Assembly (NCBI GenBank): GCA_964196155.1
Contig: CAXMRP010000081.1
Location: forward strand, 1 to 10,045
Direction: 5' to 3'
From: CAXMRP01 sp964196155
Lineage (GTDB): Bacteria > Pseudomonadota > Alphaproteobacteria > Rhizobiales > Afifellaceae
Length of the DNA: 10,045 nucleotides
The notes beneath the pieces are model-generated. The model saw only the letters and a program-made list of their open reading frames with translations. It was not told the DNA's origin and did not search any database. Positions 1-6,033 of the stretch are shown here, piece by piece (within the stretch, counting starts at the first letter, position 1; every line of letters starts with the position of its first letter). The position numbers and the translations under genes are program-made.

Positions 1-497
1 AGGCCCTTGATCATGTTGCCGCTGGCAAGCGTTCCGATGACGGTCAGGCCGAACACCGCAAGCATAAAATATTCCGGCGGTCCGAACTTCAGCGAGAGTA
101 GAGACAAGGGCGGCGACAAAAGCAGCAGCGCCAGGGCGCTCACCGAACCGCCGATCACGGAAGAAAAGGTAGCAACCCGCAGCGCCTTGTTGAATTGGCC
201 TTTCTGCGTCAGCACAAAACCATCGATCGCAGTGGCGGCGGAGGCCGATGTGCCGGGCGTGTGCAGCAATATCGCGGCGAAAGAACCACCGTAAATGGCG
301 GCCGTATAGAGGCTGGCCAGCATCAGCAGGGCAGCCGTGACTTCCATTCCGAACGTTACCGGAAGCAACAGGGCTACACCGAGATTGGCGGTAAGGCCCG
401 GCAAACCGCCAATGCACAGACCAGCGACCACGCCGGCGAAAATGGCAAGCAGGTTGCCGGGTGTAAACACCTCCAGGATGATGGCTGCAATATCCAC
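1..497 (-). CDS. tctA: TTT transporter large permease subunit TctA, first copy (3' end missing)
   Basis: Large membrane subunit of a tripartite tricarboxylate transporter, a secondary carrier that takes an organic anion from a periplasmic binding protein. Reading the minus strand from a GTG at 497 gives 165 codons without a stop up to the window edge. The family runs to about 500 residues, so roughly two thirds lies outside. Visible signatures are the glycine-rich segment GLCIGGLPGL near residues 26-35, the loop HTPGTSASAATAIDGF, and GPPEYF followed by a hydrophobic stretch and the NMIKG turn, all typical of TctA. The GTG lies 11 bases past the tctB stop and gives a family-like N-terminus. 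No strong Shine-Dalgarno is visible, so translation may be coupled to tctB. It is the last visible gene of the minus-strand tctC-tctB-tctA cassette. The family call is firm. The exact start is less so, because the frame stays open upstream. Confidence 0.9.
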   Translation of the reverse strand, partial: MDIAAIILEVFTPGNLLAIFAGVVAGLCIGGLPGLTANLGVALLLPVTFGMEVTAALLMLASLYTAAIYGGSFAAILLHTPGTSASAATAIDGFVLTQKGQFNKALRVATFSSVIGGSVSALALLLLSPPLSLLSLKFGPPEYFMLAVFGLTVIGTLASGNMIKG

Positions 498-507
498 GAC
501 GCGGCCG

Positions 508-951
508 TTATGAAAAAAGGTCCGCCTTGGTGAGCGGTACCCCCAACGCCCAGCCAAATACGAGATAGACAAAAACCAGCAAGATCGCGAAAGCGACCGC
601 GTAAAATCTTCGCTTTTCAACCTGCAATACAAACATCAGCACTGCGGCCATCGCCACCATGGCCGGAATGAAACCAACCAACCGCATCACCAGGGCTGTC
701 GCAATGGCAACCAGGAAAACCACGACCGGCCTGGCCGTATCCGACAACGACTTGCCGCCTTCGCCCTCCCGCAAAGTGGCAATTGCGGGAACGAATGTGT
801 GCGACACCATGATCACGGCCAAACAGGCTATGGCCACCAATATCACCCTGGGGAAGTCTGCTGCGGATTCCGGAAACCGTTCGGAGATCCGCCATAGCGG
901 GAAGACGGCAATAATCATAAAAACCGGCACAATTCGATTTATCCAGATCAT
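508..951 (-). CDS. tctB: TTT transporter small membrane subunit TctB, first copy
   Basis: Small, poorly conserved membrane subunit of a TTT carrier, 147 residues, which is the usual size for TctB. It is almost entirely hydrophobic. Segments fall near residues 5-20, 35-57, 75-92, 94-110 and 117-135, with a charged loop (REGEGGKSLSDTARP) near 61-75. This resembles the four-to-five-helix TctB layout. Identification rests mainly on its position between a TctC and a TctA on the same strand, plus this topology. The ATG at 951 has only a weak upstream Shine-Dalgarno (GAAGACGG is about 20 bases away), so a start a few codons later is possible. It is separated from tctC by 76 bases containing a small hairpin, and from the tctA GTG by about 10 bases. 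Confidence 0.85.
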   Translation of the reverse strand: MIWINRIVPVFMIIAVFPLWRISERFPESAADFPRVILVAIACLAVIMVSHTFVPAIATLREGEGGKSLSDTARPVVVFLVAIATALVMRLVGFIPAMVAMAAVLMFVLQVEKRRFYAVAFAILLVFVYLVFGWALGVPLTKADLFS

Positions 952-993
952 CGGTCGCGCCGGATTAAGCCGTCTTCACCACTAAGGAATGGC

Positions 994-1014
994 CGGAAGG
1001 ACGCTAAACTTCCG
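994..1014 (-). other. Small intercistronic hairpin between tctC and tctB
   Basis: CGGAAG at 994-999 pairs perfectly with CTTCCG at 1009-1014 around a 9-base loop. It sits just after the tctC stop and has no T-run, so it is not a standard terminator. Such hairpins behind binding-protein genes can protect the upstream mRNA and raise the binding-protein to permease ratio. That role is inferred here. Confidence 0.35.
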
Positions 1015-1027
1015 ACATATCGTTCGC

Positions 1028-1993
1028 TCACCACTTCATCAGTTTTTTGATTTCCTGCTCGGTGCCCTTGAGAAAGGTTATGTATTCGTCGCCTTTGGTT
1101 ATAACCGGTGCAAGGCTGAGCTTGGCCGCTTTTTCTTTGTGCTTGTCAGAGTTGATCGTCTTTTCAAGCGCGGCGGTCAGCTTTGCCGCAAGATCATCGG
1201 GCAGGCCGGCGGGCGCGGCAATGCCACGGGAAACTGACCAGACCTGATCATATCCCTGTTCCTTGAAAGTTTGGGCGTCGGGAAGAAATTCAGACTTTGA
1301 AGATGACATCACGCCGAGCACACGCAGCTCGCCGGCTTTTACCTGCCCGGCCACTTCGCTCACATTGGCGCCAAGCACGTCAACATGACCGCCGAGGACC
1401 TGGGACTTGGAGTCCGCGGTGCTCTTGTTGTGGACGACCTTGAATTTGGCGCCTGTCGTGGCCTCCATTCGCAATGTGGCCAAATGATCGTCACCGCCAA
1501 AGCCGTGGGCAGTAATGCTGATCGTGTCAGGGTTGGTCTTGGCTGCTTCAATCACTTCCTTGACCGTCTTGTATGGGCTGTCAGGCTTGACCGCCCATAC
1601 ACAATAATCCGTCACATGGTTCATTAGCGGCCGGAAACTGCCAAGGGTTTCCTTGCGCCCGATCTCCGGGTTCAGGTAGCCGGCGTACATATTCGGGATG
1701 TTGATGTAACCAATCGTGTAGCCGTCCTGATCGGAACTGGCGATCGTGCCCCAGCCGTTCCAGCCACCACCGCCGGTAACATTCTGGACGGTCACCGGTT
1801 GGCCGAGGGTCTCTTCCAGATCCTTGGCGAGCAGACGCGCTGTCGTATCGGTGCCGCCGCCGGCGCCATATGCGACGATAAGGGTCAATCCCTTGTCGGG
1901 GAATTCAGCCTGTGCCGGGCCGACAAAACCCAAGCTGGCCAAGGTCAGACCGACCGCGCCTGCGATAAATCCGATACTGGTTCTGTTCTTCAT
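1028..1993 (-). CDS. tctC: TTT periplasmic substrate-binding protein TctC (Bug family), first copy
   Basis: Periplasmic binding protein of the Bug/TctC family that captures a carboxylate-type ligand and hands it to TctAB. It has 321 residues, standard for the family. A Sec signal peptide covers about residues 1-29: basic MKNR, a hydrophobic core, and cleavage after AQA. The mature protein begins EFPDKGLTLIV and then shows the first-lobe signature GAGGGTDTTAR (43-53), including the conserved Asp49. Next come NVTGGGGWNG and SSDQDGYTIG, the usual 'N..G.GG' and 'pDGyT' blocks. The C-terminal half has the typical SEVAGQVKAGELRVLGV and AAPAGLPDDLAAKL segments. The ATG at 1993 has a clear Shine-Dalgarno (GGGAG six bases upstream). 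It lies 92 bases downstream of the iclR stop on the same strand, and a weak copy of the putative IclR operator falls in that gap. The ligand cannot be told from sequence. Confidence 0.95.
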   Translation of the reverse strand: MKNRTSIGFIAGAVGLTLASLGFVGPAQAEFPDKGLTLIVAYGAGGGTDTTARLLAKDLEETLGQPVTVQNVTGGGGWNGWGTIASSDQDGYTIGYINIPNMYAGYLNPEIGRKETLGSFRPLMNHVTDYCVWAVKPDSPYKTVKEVIEAAKTNPDTISITAHGFGGDDHLATLRMEATTGAKFKVVHNKSTADSKSQVLGGHVDVLGANVSEVAGQVKAGELRVLGVMSSSKSEFLPDAQTFKEQGYDQVWSVSRGIAAPAGLPDDLAAKLTAALEKTINSDKHKEKAAKLSLAPVITKGDEYITFLKGTEQEIKKLMKW

Positions 1994-2035
1994 TTCTTTC
2001 TCCCTTCGTTGTCCCCGGAATGTCTGGTTGACTCG

Positions 2036-2052
2036 ATTTGCGGGGTTGAAAT
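2036..2052. promoter_or_regulatory. Weak third copy of the putative IclR operator, upstream of tctC
   Basis: The sequence ATTTGCG-GGG-TTGAAAT keeps the outer arms and exact 17-base length of the ATTTCAC-N3-GTGAAAT palindrome found at 3056-3072. It matches 10 of the 14 arm positions. It lies about 43 bases upstream of the tctC start, where an operator would be useful. The match alone is weak and could be chance. It is listed because three similar sites sit in the three places expected for one regulator. Confidence 0.25.
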
Positions 2053-2085
2053 TAGGTTCTGATCCGTTCGGGCCTCCGCGCCATG

Positions 2086-2856
2086 TCAGGCGGTCTGCCG
2101 TTTATCGGGCTCATGTCCAAGCCGGCGGCTGATCTCATTTGCCGCCTGTATCACCTGGGGTGCTATTTTAACCACACGCTCAGGCGGCATGCGAACATCA
2201 GGACAGCGTAATGCAACGACCGCAGCGACGCTATCGTCACTGTCAAAAACCGGCGCCGCGAGAGCCGACGCGCCAACCGTCACATCGCCGGATGAAAACG
2301 CATAGCCCTTGTTACGCACGTCAGCCAGCACGGCCAGATAAGTTGATTTATCTGAAATACTCGCCGGCGTAACCGGCTTCAGAGCCGTCATCGTAATCAC
2401 GCGTTGGCGCTCGGCATCGGGCATGAATGCCATGATAACCTTGCCGGACGCCCCGGCATAAATCGGCTGCGCCGATCCGATCGCCGGCACGACACAAAGT
2501 TCGTGGAGCGCGGCCAGCGCTTCAACCACGACACGCTCAAGACCGCGCGCGCATACAAGCGAAACGGTCTCTTCCGTGGCCCGCCGCAATGTTTCCAGAT
2601 ACGGCCTGCCGAGTTGCCGCAGATCGCCATGCCAGGATTTTGGCAACTGCCAAAGATTGCCGCTGGGACTATACCGCCTTGTCTGCGGATCGCGACGGAT
2701 CAGTTGTGACTGTATCAGGGTTTCCAGCAGCCTGAGGGCAGTCGCTTTGTCGATACCGGTCGCGCGGTTGATTTCCGACAGGGCAAGAGGCTGATCACTT
2801 TGAGCGACCAGGAAAAGCAGCCTGATGGCTCTTTCCACGGACCGCACTGTTTTCAT
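2086..2856 (-). CDS. IclR-family transcriptional regulator
   Basis: DNA-binding regulator with an N-terminal winged helix-turn-helix and a C-terminal ligand-binding (GAF-like) IclR domain, 256 residues, the usual size. The HTH covers about residues 10-50 (RSVERAIRLLFLVA, then LSEINRATGIDKATALRLLETL). The effector domain carries the signature GASGKVIMAFMP near 135-146 and the later YAFSSGDVTVGASALAAPVF block. Both an in-frame GTG (2862) and an ATG (2856) are possible. ATG is preferred because AGGTGATC, an 8-base match to the 16S anti-Shine-Dalgarno complement, ends directly before it. The gene is upstream of and co-oriented with the tctCBA cassette and divergent from the SDR gene, so it probably controls the transporter and itself. 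IclR proteins usually respond to small organic acids or aromatic metabolites, which fits a carboxylate transporter. The effector is unknown. Confidence 0.92.
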   Translation of the reverse strand: MKTVRSVERAIRLLFLVAQSDQPLALSEINRATGIDKATALRLLETLIQSQLIRRDPQTRRYSPSGNLWQLPKSWHGDLRQLGRPYLETLRRATEETVSLVCARGLERVVVEALAALHELCVVPAIGSAQPIYAGASGKVIMAFMPDAERQRVITMTALKPVTPASISDKSTYLAVLADVRNKGYAFSSGDVTVGASALAAPVFDSDDSVAAVVALRCPDVRMPPERVVKIAPQVIQAANEISRRLGHEPDKRQTA

Positions 2857-2877
2857 GATCACCTGCCTGATTGATCA

Positions 2878-2900
2878 TCGATTTCACCTAGTGCATTAAT
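2878..2900. promoter_or_regulatory. Degenerate inverted-repeat operator over the iclR promoter
   Basis: ATTTCAC at 2881-2887, a 3-base spacer CTA, then GTGCATTAAT at 2891-2900. It repeats the layout of the perfect palindrome at 3053-3075, with two mismatches in the ten-base right arm and the inner seven bases of the left arm intact. It overlaps the predicted iclR -10 and start of transcription, a position suited to autorepression. Binding by the neighbouring IclR protein is an inference. Confidence 0.45.
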
Positions 2901-2927
2901 GATGCTATAAATCAGAGAACCCGTCAA
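2899..2927 (-). promoter_or_regulatory. Predicted sigma-70-type promoter of iclR
   Basis: On the minus strand a TTGACG -35 (2922-2927, 5/6 to consensus) is followed after exactly 17 bases by CATCAT (2899-2904, 4/6). This puts the transcription start close to 2890, about 35 bases before the ATG. The -10 overlaps the degenerate operator. A TATAGC lies closer to the -35 but at unsuitable spacing. Confidence 0.4.
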
Positions 2928-2962
2928 GCTCACATGAGCACAGTTCAGATTTAGAATTTGTC

Positions 2963-2981
2963 AAATATAATCATTATATTT
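2963..2981. repeat. 19-bp perfect AT-only palindrome in the iclR/SDR gap
   Basis: AAATATAATCATTATATTT: two 9-base arms around one central C. Each strand of it contains TATAAT (2966-2971 on plus, 2973-2978 on minus), so it could be a divergent -10 region, a regulator site, or both. Another perfect TATAAT lies at 2996-3001 on the plus strand. No good -35 partner is seen for any of them. It is not clearly related to the ATTTCAC palindromes, although ATTTCAA follows directly. Confidence 0.4.
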
Positions 2982-3052
2982 CAACGAGTTTGCGTTATAA
3001 TTTTGATCCGGAAAGCATGTGAACCTCCGATTGGTCTTTATCCTGTTTTCCA

Positions 3053-3075
3053 ATTATTTCACTCTGTGAAATAAT
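3053..3075. promoter_or_regulatory. Perfect 10+3+10 inverted repeat, likely operator
   Basis: Left arm ATTATTTCAC (3053-3062), spacer TCT, right arm GTGAAATAAT (3066-3075), perfectly complementary. It lies in the gap between divergent iclR and the SDR gene, about 175 bases before the SDR start. It has no downstream T-tract and is followed by AAGCGG, so it is not a terminator. Related degenerate copies are at 2878-2900 and 2036-2052. The simplest reading is an operator for the adjacent IclR regulator. It is not the published E. coli IclR or KdgR consensus. Confidence 0.5.
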
Positions 3076-3113
3076 AAGCGGTGCGCTCGGCTGACCAGTG
3101 AGGTGCCCGATCA

Positions 3114-3142
3114 TTGACACTGAAGTCCTCAGAACGCACTTT
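3114..3142 (+). promoter_or_regulatory. Possible promoter of the SDR gene (weak)
   Basis: A perfect TTGACA at 3114-3119 is followed after 17 bases by CACTTT (3137-3142), a poor -10. It is the only full -35 match between the large palindrome and the SDR start. The rest of 3076-3251 shows no gene. A possible 76-codon frame from 3098 overlaps the SDR start out of frame and looks like noise. Confidence 0.2.
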
Positions 3143-3193
3143 CAGGTGGCGCCATCAATCGTCACCAATTATTTTCAGCCCGTTCTAATCAAG

Positions 3194-3224
3194 GGTTCAC
3201 GCGAGGCGCCAATGCGCCTGAACC
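3194..3224 (+). other. Bulged hairpin in the SDR 5' leader
   Basis: GGTTCA (3194-3199) pairs with TGAACC (3219-3224), and inside it GGCGC (3205-3209) pairs with GCGCC (3214-3218), leaving a 5-base bulge on the left. It lies 16 to 27 bases before the Shine-Dalgarno/ATG of the SDR gene, so it could affect ribosome access. No known riboswitch class is recognised. Confidence 0.3.
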
Positions 3225-3251
3225 TTCACCGATACGATCAAGGAAACCGGA

Positions 3252-3968
3252 ATGCGGACAACTCTCATTACCGGCGCCAATCGGGGTATCGGCCTTGCCA
3301 CGGCGAAACGGGTGGCGGAGCGCGGTGATCTGGTGATCGGGATCGCCCGCAATGAACCCGATGATGATTTTCCTGGCGAGTTCGTCGTTTGTGATCTGGA
3401 AGATCGCTCACAAACGCAAAAGACCCTGGAGACGATTTGCGCCCGCCACGATGTCGACAATCTCGTCAACAATGCCGGCTGGTCCTTCGGTCAATCGGTT
3501 GACGAAGTCGATATCGACACCTTTATGCGGTCTATCGAACTGAACCTTCGGGCCGCTGTCCAATGCGGTTTGGCGGTTATGCCGCAAATGAAGAAAAACG
3601 GCCGCGGCCGCATCGTCAATACAGCCAGCCGCGCCGCTCTTGGCAGGGAGAACCGGACCAGCTATTCGGCGGCAAAATCGGCGCTTTACGGCGTTACCCG
3701 AACCTGGGCGCTTGAGCTGGCGGCAAACGGCATCACCGTAAACGCTGTCTCTCCGGGGCCGATTGGAACGGAGCTACAACGGCAGAACAACCCGCAATCG
3801 GCGGGGTATCAGGCGCAGTTTGTTGCGCAAAGTCCGATGAAGCGGCTAGGCAGGCCGGAAGAGGTTGCCGCTGCAATCGATTTCTTCCTGTCAGATGACG
3901 CATCGTTCATCACCGGTCAGATCCTCTATATCTGCGGCGGCATGAGTGTCGGCCACGCGCCGATCTAG
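3252..3968 (+). CDS. Short-chain dehydrogenase/reductase (classical SDR, FabG-like)
   Basis: NAD(P)-dependent oxidoreductase, probably acting on a hydroxyl/keto group of a small metabolite. At 238 residues it has the usual single Rossmann-fold length. The cofactor-binding TGANRGIG is at 7-14 and the structural NNAG at 73-76. The catalytic tetrad is complete: Asn98 (ELNLR), Ser126 (NTASR), Tyr138 and Lys142 (SYSAAK). PGPIGTE (168-174) follows the active site. An Arg at the end of the second strand (IARN, Arg33) hints at NADP(H), which is an inference. AAGGA at 3240-3244 lies 7 bases before the ATG and supports this start. It is divergent from iclR and separated from the next operon by about 300 bases with its own promoter, so it may belong to the IclR regulon. 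The substrate is unknown, and fatty-acid FabG itself is unlikely in this context. Confidence 0.93.
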   Translation: MRTTLITGANRGIGLATAKRVAERGDLVIGIARNEPDDDFPGEFVVCDLEDRSQTQKTLETICARHDVDNLVNNAGWSFGQSVDEVDIDTFMRSIELNLRAAVQCGLAVMPQMKKNGRGRIVNTASRAALGRENRTSYSAAKSALYGVTRTWALELAANGITVNAVSPGPIGTELQRQNNPQSAGYQAQFVAQSPMKRLGRPEEVAAAIDFFLSDDASFITGQILYICGGMSVGHAPI

Positions 3969-4023
3969 GTTTTCCGACGCCGATGAATCAGAGTAGCCGA
4001 ATGTTTGGGAAGGCTGGCGCGCG

Positions 4024-4052
4024 TTGACAGTCTAATATTACCGTATTACGGT
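4024..4052 (+). promoter_or_regulatory. Predicted promoter of the flavoprotein-ferredoxin-TTT operon
   Basis: A consensus TTGACA -35 (4024-4029) and, after 17 bases, TACGGT (4047-4052), a -10 that keeps the important T, A and final T. Predicted transcription start is near 4059. The -10 is embedded in a perfect 15-bp palindrome, so a bound protein would block the polymerase. The weak -10 leaves some doubt. Confidence 0.4.
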
Positions 4053-4053
4053 A
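4039..4053. promoter_or_regulatory. 15-bp perfect palindrome, candidate operator
   Basis: TACCGTATTACGGTA: 7-base arms around a central T. Flanking bases extend it imperfectly (AATAT on the left, TTGTT on the right). It overlaps the predicted -10. Its sequence differs from the ATTTCAC/GTGAAAT repeats, so the second operon is probably under a different regulator whose gene is not in this window. Confidence 0.5.
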
Positions 4054-4087
4054 TTGTTCATAGAGGTTTGGTGTTGGAGGATCGGGA

Positions 4088-4318
4088 GTGACGGCGCATT
4101 TATGCATAACGGCCCGCCCGATGCGCGATCACCCTGCGGTCTCACCGGCCATTCAGATGCCATCCCTTCGGGTTCAGATCTTGCCTGACTGGCTTATTGG
4201 AGCTGTTCTGGCGCTGATCCGCATCAGGTTAGTCACCGGCGTTCTCATCAGAAACAAATGGCAGGAGGCTGCTGAATGTGCGGCGAGTGGCAAACAATCG
4301 ATACCGACCTGCTTGTGA
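4088..4318 (+). CDS. Possible small ORF, 76 codons, function unknown
   Basis: I do not recognise this. A GTG start at 4088 has an excellent Shine-Dalgarno (GGAGG at 4076-4080, 7 bases away) about 30 bases after the predicted transcription start. That placement makes translation initiation here likely. The predicted product is 76 residues with one hydrophobic stretch near residues 34-55 (WLIGAVLALI and LVTGVLI separated by RIR), so a small membrane peptide is possible. It ends 43 bases inside the flavoprotein gene in another frame, which could couple translation. If it is not a protein, 3969-4275 is simply a long leader. Against it: no recognisable domain, and the codon usage looks unremarkable. 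Confidence 0.3.
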   Translation: MTAHLCITARPMRDHPAVSPAIQMPSLRVQILPDWLIGAVLALIRIRLVTGVLIRNKWQEAAECAASGKQSIPTCL

Positions 4319-6033
4319 TCGGTGGCGGGGTTGCAGGCAGCATGGCTGCTATTCCCGCGCTGGAAGCCGGTCTAAATGTAACGATCTGTGAAAAAGGCCG
4401 CTTGCTCGACAATTGCGGCAGTGTCGGCTGCGGTGTCGATCATTATCTCACTGTCATGGAAAGCGGCCCTGAGTGGGATACCCCTGAATTCCTCATCAAA
4501 CATCTTCCGGAACTGACCGACGGCATCGTTGACATTGAAGTCGCAGGGCGGGTCATCCACGAGATGCCGAAAATTTTGCGCAAAATCGAAGGCATGGGCG
4601 TCGATTTCAAGGATCCGCGAACGGGCACCTATTCACGCCATCCGTCGTTCGGTCTGCCGGGCGCCTATCACATCAATTTTGACGGAACGGATTTCAAGCG
4701 CCGGATCGGAAAACATGTACGGGCTGGAAAGGCGACGGTTCTGATGCGCACCATGGCGGTGCAGCTGCTTGTCAAGGACAATGCGGCCTATGGCGCACTC
4801 GCCTTCAATTTTCGTACCGGCGGCTGGATAGCAATCCGAGCGAAGGCGGTTGCGCTGACCGCCGGCGACGTCAACCGCATTTCGCTCAACGCTTCAGGTA
4901 TGGCTTTCGACAGCTGGCATTTCCCTTATGACACAGGTGACGCACAGGCCATGGGATATCGCGCCGGCGCCTCGCTCTCCAATATGGAATTTGTCGAAAC
5001 GACTTTGACGCCGAAGGGGTTTTCCGCACAGGGCCTGAACGCGCTTGTCAGCCTCGGTGCGTATTTCCTGGACAAGAACGGCGACCGTTTCATGTTCAAA
5101 TATGACAAGAAAGGCGAGAATGCGCGGCGCGCCGTGCTCGCCGACGCGGTCGTCAACGAATACCTCCTGGGAAACGGTCCGATCTTTGTCGATTGCCGGC
5201 ATCTTCCCGACGACGAACTCGACCATATGGAGCAGACACTTCAGATCGACCGCTATACGCTGCCGGCTTTCTATCAGCAAAAGGGGCTGAATTTCCGCGA
5301 TGACATCATAGAGGTTTCGATCTCCGAGCTGTCAATTCGCCGCAGCGGCGTTTATTTCCGCGGCAGCGGATTGGCTGTCGACACCAGTGGCGAGACCTCG
5401 ATCGAAGGACTGTTTGCGGCCGGCGACTGCGCTACGGTGAGCGGCGGTATCGCCGGTGCCGCTGTGCTTGGCCATATTGCCGGAGAGGGCGCCGTTGAGC
5501 GGATCCGCGCATCGCAAGGTGCCTTGCCGGACATTGACTGGGATGACGCCGACATGATCCGCCGGCGCGCCAAAGCGTCATTGCAGCGTCCCGATGGATT
5601 GCCATGGAAGACATTCGAGGCCGAGATCCGCCAGACGGTGACGGATTATGTCGGCGTCCGGCGCTCAAAAAAGGGCCTTGATCTTGCCCTCGAAACATTG
5701 ATGTCGCTGGCAAAACGGGAGGACGAGCTTGCCGCCGAAGACCTTCACGGCATGATGCGTGTGCAGGAAGCGCGAAGTATACGGCTGAATGCGGAAATCA
5801 TGACCAACGCTGCCAGCGCCCGGACGGAAACGCGAACCCGTTCGGCGCACCGGCGTATCGATTTCCCTGAAACCGACAACGACAACTGGTTGAAGTTCAT
5901 CGTTGTCGAGAAAGGCAAGGACGGCAGTCCGTCCATTCGCACGGTGGATGCAAGTTCACCTTTATCGTCCAGTTTTGCGCGTCGGTCGCAAAGCAGCTCG
6001 GAACGGAGGCCCGGATATGCTGCCACAACCTAA
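4276..6033 (+). CDS. FAD-dependent oxidoreductase, FrdA/SdhA/AprA superfamily (AprA-like)
   Basis: Flavoprotein of 585 residues, similar in size to fumarate reductase/succinate dehydrogenase and adenylylsulfate reductase alpha subunits. The dinucleotide fold is LLVIGGGVAGSMAA (12-25) with the ribose-binding acid in ICEKG (37-41). The second FAD motif is GLFAAGD (378-384). It lacks the SHT covalent-FAD histidine of FrdA/SdhA, having NCGSVGCGVDHYL at 46-58, and lacks their HGANRLG(G/S)NS substrate/FAD block, having ATVSGGIAGAAVLGHIAG. The nearest overall fit is AprA-like, consistent with the adjacent AprB-like ferredoxin. Cys47 and Cys52 form an unusual CxxxxC. A helical C-terminal domain follows from about 440. 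The last ~25 residues are serine-rich and overlap the ferredoxin gene by 17 bases. AGGAGG (4263-4268) sits 7 bases before the ATG. It probably oxidises or reduces a TTT-imported compound in the cytoplasm. The substrate is unknown, and an ordinary succinate dehydrogenase role is unlikely. Confidence 0.88.
   Translation: MCGEWQTIDTDLLVIGGGVAGSMAAIPALEAGLNVTICEKGRLLDNCGSVGCGVDHYLTVMESGPEWDTPEFLIKHLPELTDGIVDIEVAGRVIHEMPKILRKIEGMGVDFKDPRTGTYSRHPSFGLPGAYHINFDGTDFKRRIGKHVRAGKATVLMRTMAVQLLVKDNAAYGALAFNFRTGGWIAIRAKAVALTAGDVNRISLNASGMAFDSWHFPYDTGDAQAMGYRAGASLSNMEFVETTLTPKGFSAQGLNALVSLGAYFLDKNGDRFMFKYDKKGENARRAVLADAVVNEYLLGNGPIFVDCRHLPDDELDHMEQTLQIDRYTLPAFYQQKGLNFRDDIIEVSISELSIRRSGVYFRGSGLAVDTSGETSIEGLFAAGDCATVSGGIAGAAVLGHIAGEGAVERIRASQGALPDIDWDDADMIRRRAKASLQRPDGLPWKTFEAEIRQTVTDYVGVRRSKKGLDLALETLMSLAKREDELAAEDLHGMMRVQEARSIRLNAEIMTNAASARTETRTRSAHRRIDFPETDNDNWLKFIVVEKGKDGSPSIRTVDASSPLSSSFARRSQSSSERRPGYAATT

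Noticed and set aside
3053..3075. Terminator
   Set aside because: The perfect stem is AT-rich, lacks a following T-run on either strand and lies between divergent genes where no transcript is expected to end.
3098..3328. 76-codon frame ahead of the SDR gene
   Set aside because: Runs into the SDR gene out of frame, has no good Shine-Dalgarno and no recognisable product.
3969..4275. Riboswitch in the leader of the flavoprotein operon
   Set aside because: I looked for a known aptamer such as SAM-II because of the possible sulfur link and saw none of its conserved blocks. Only short weak stems are present.
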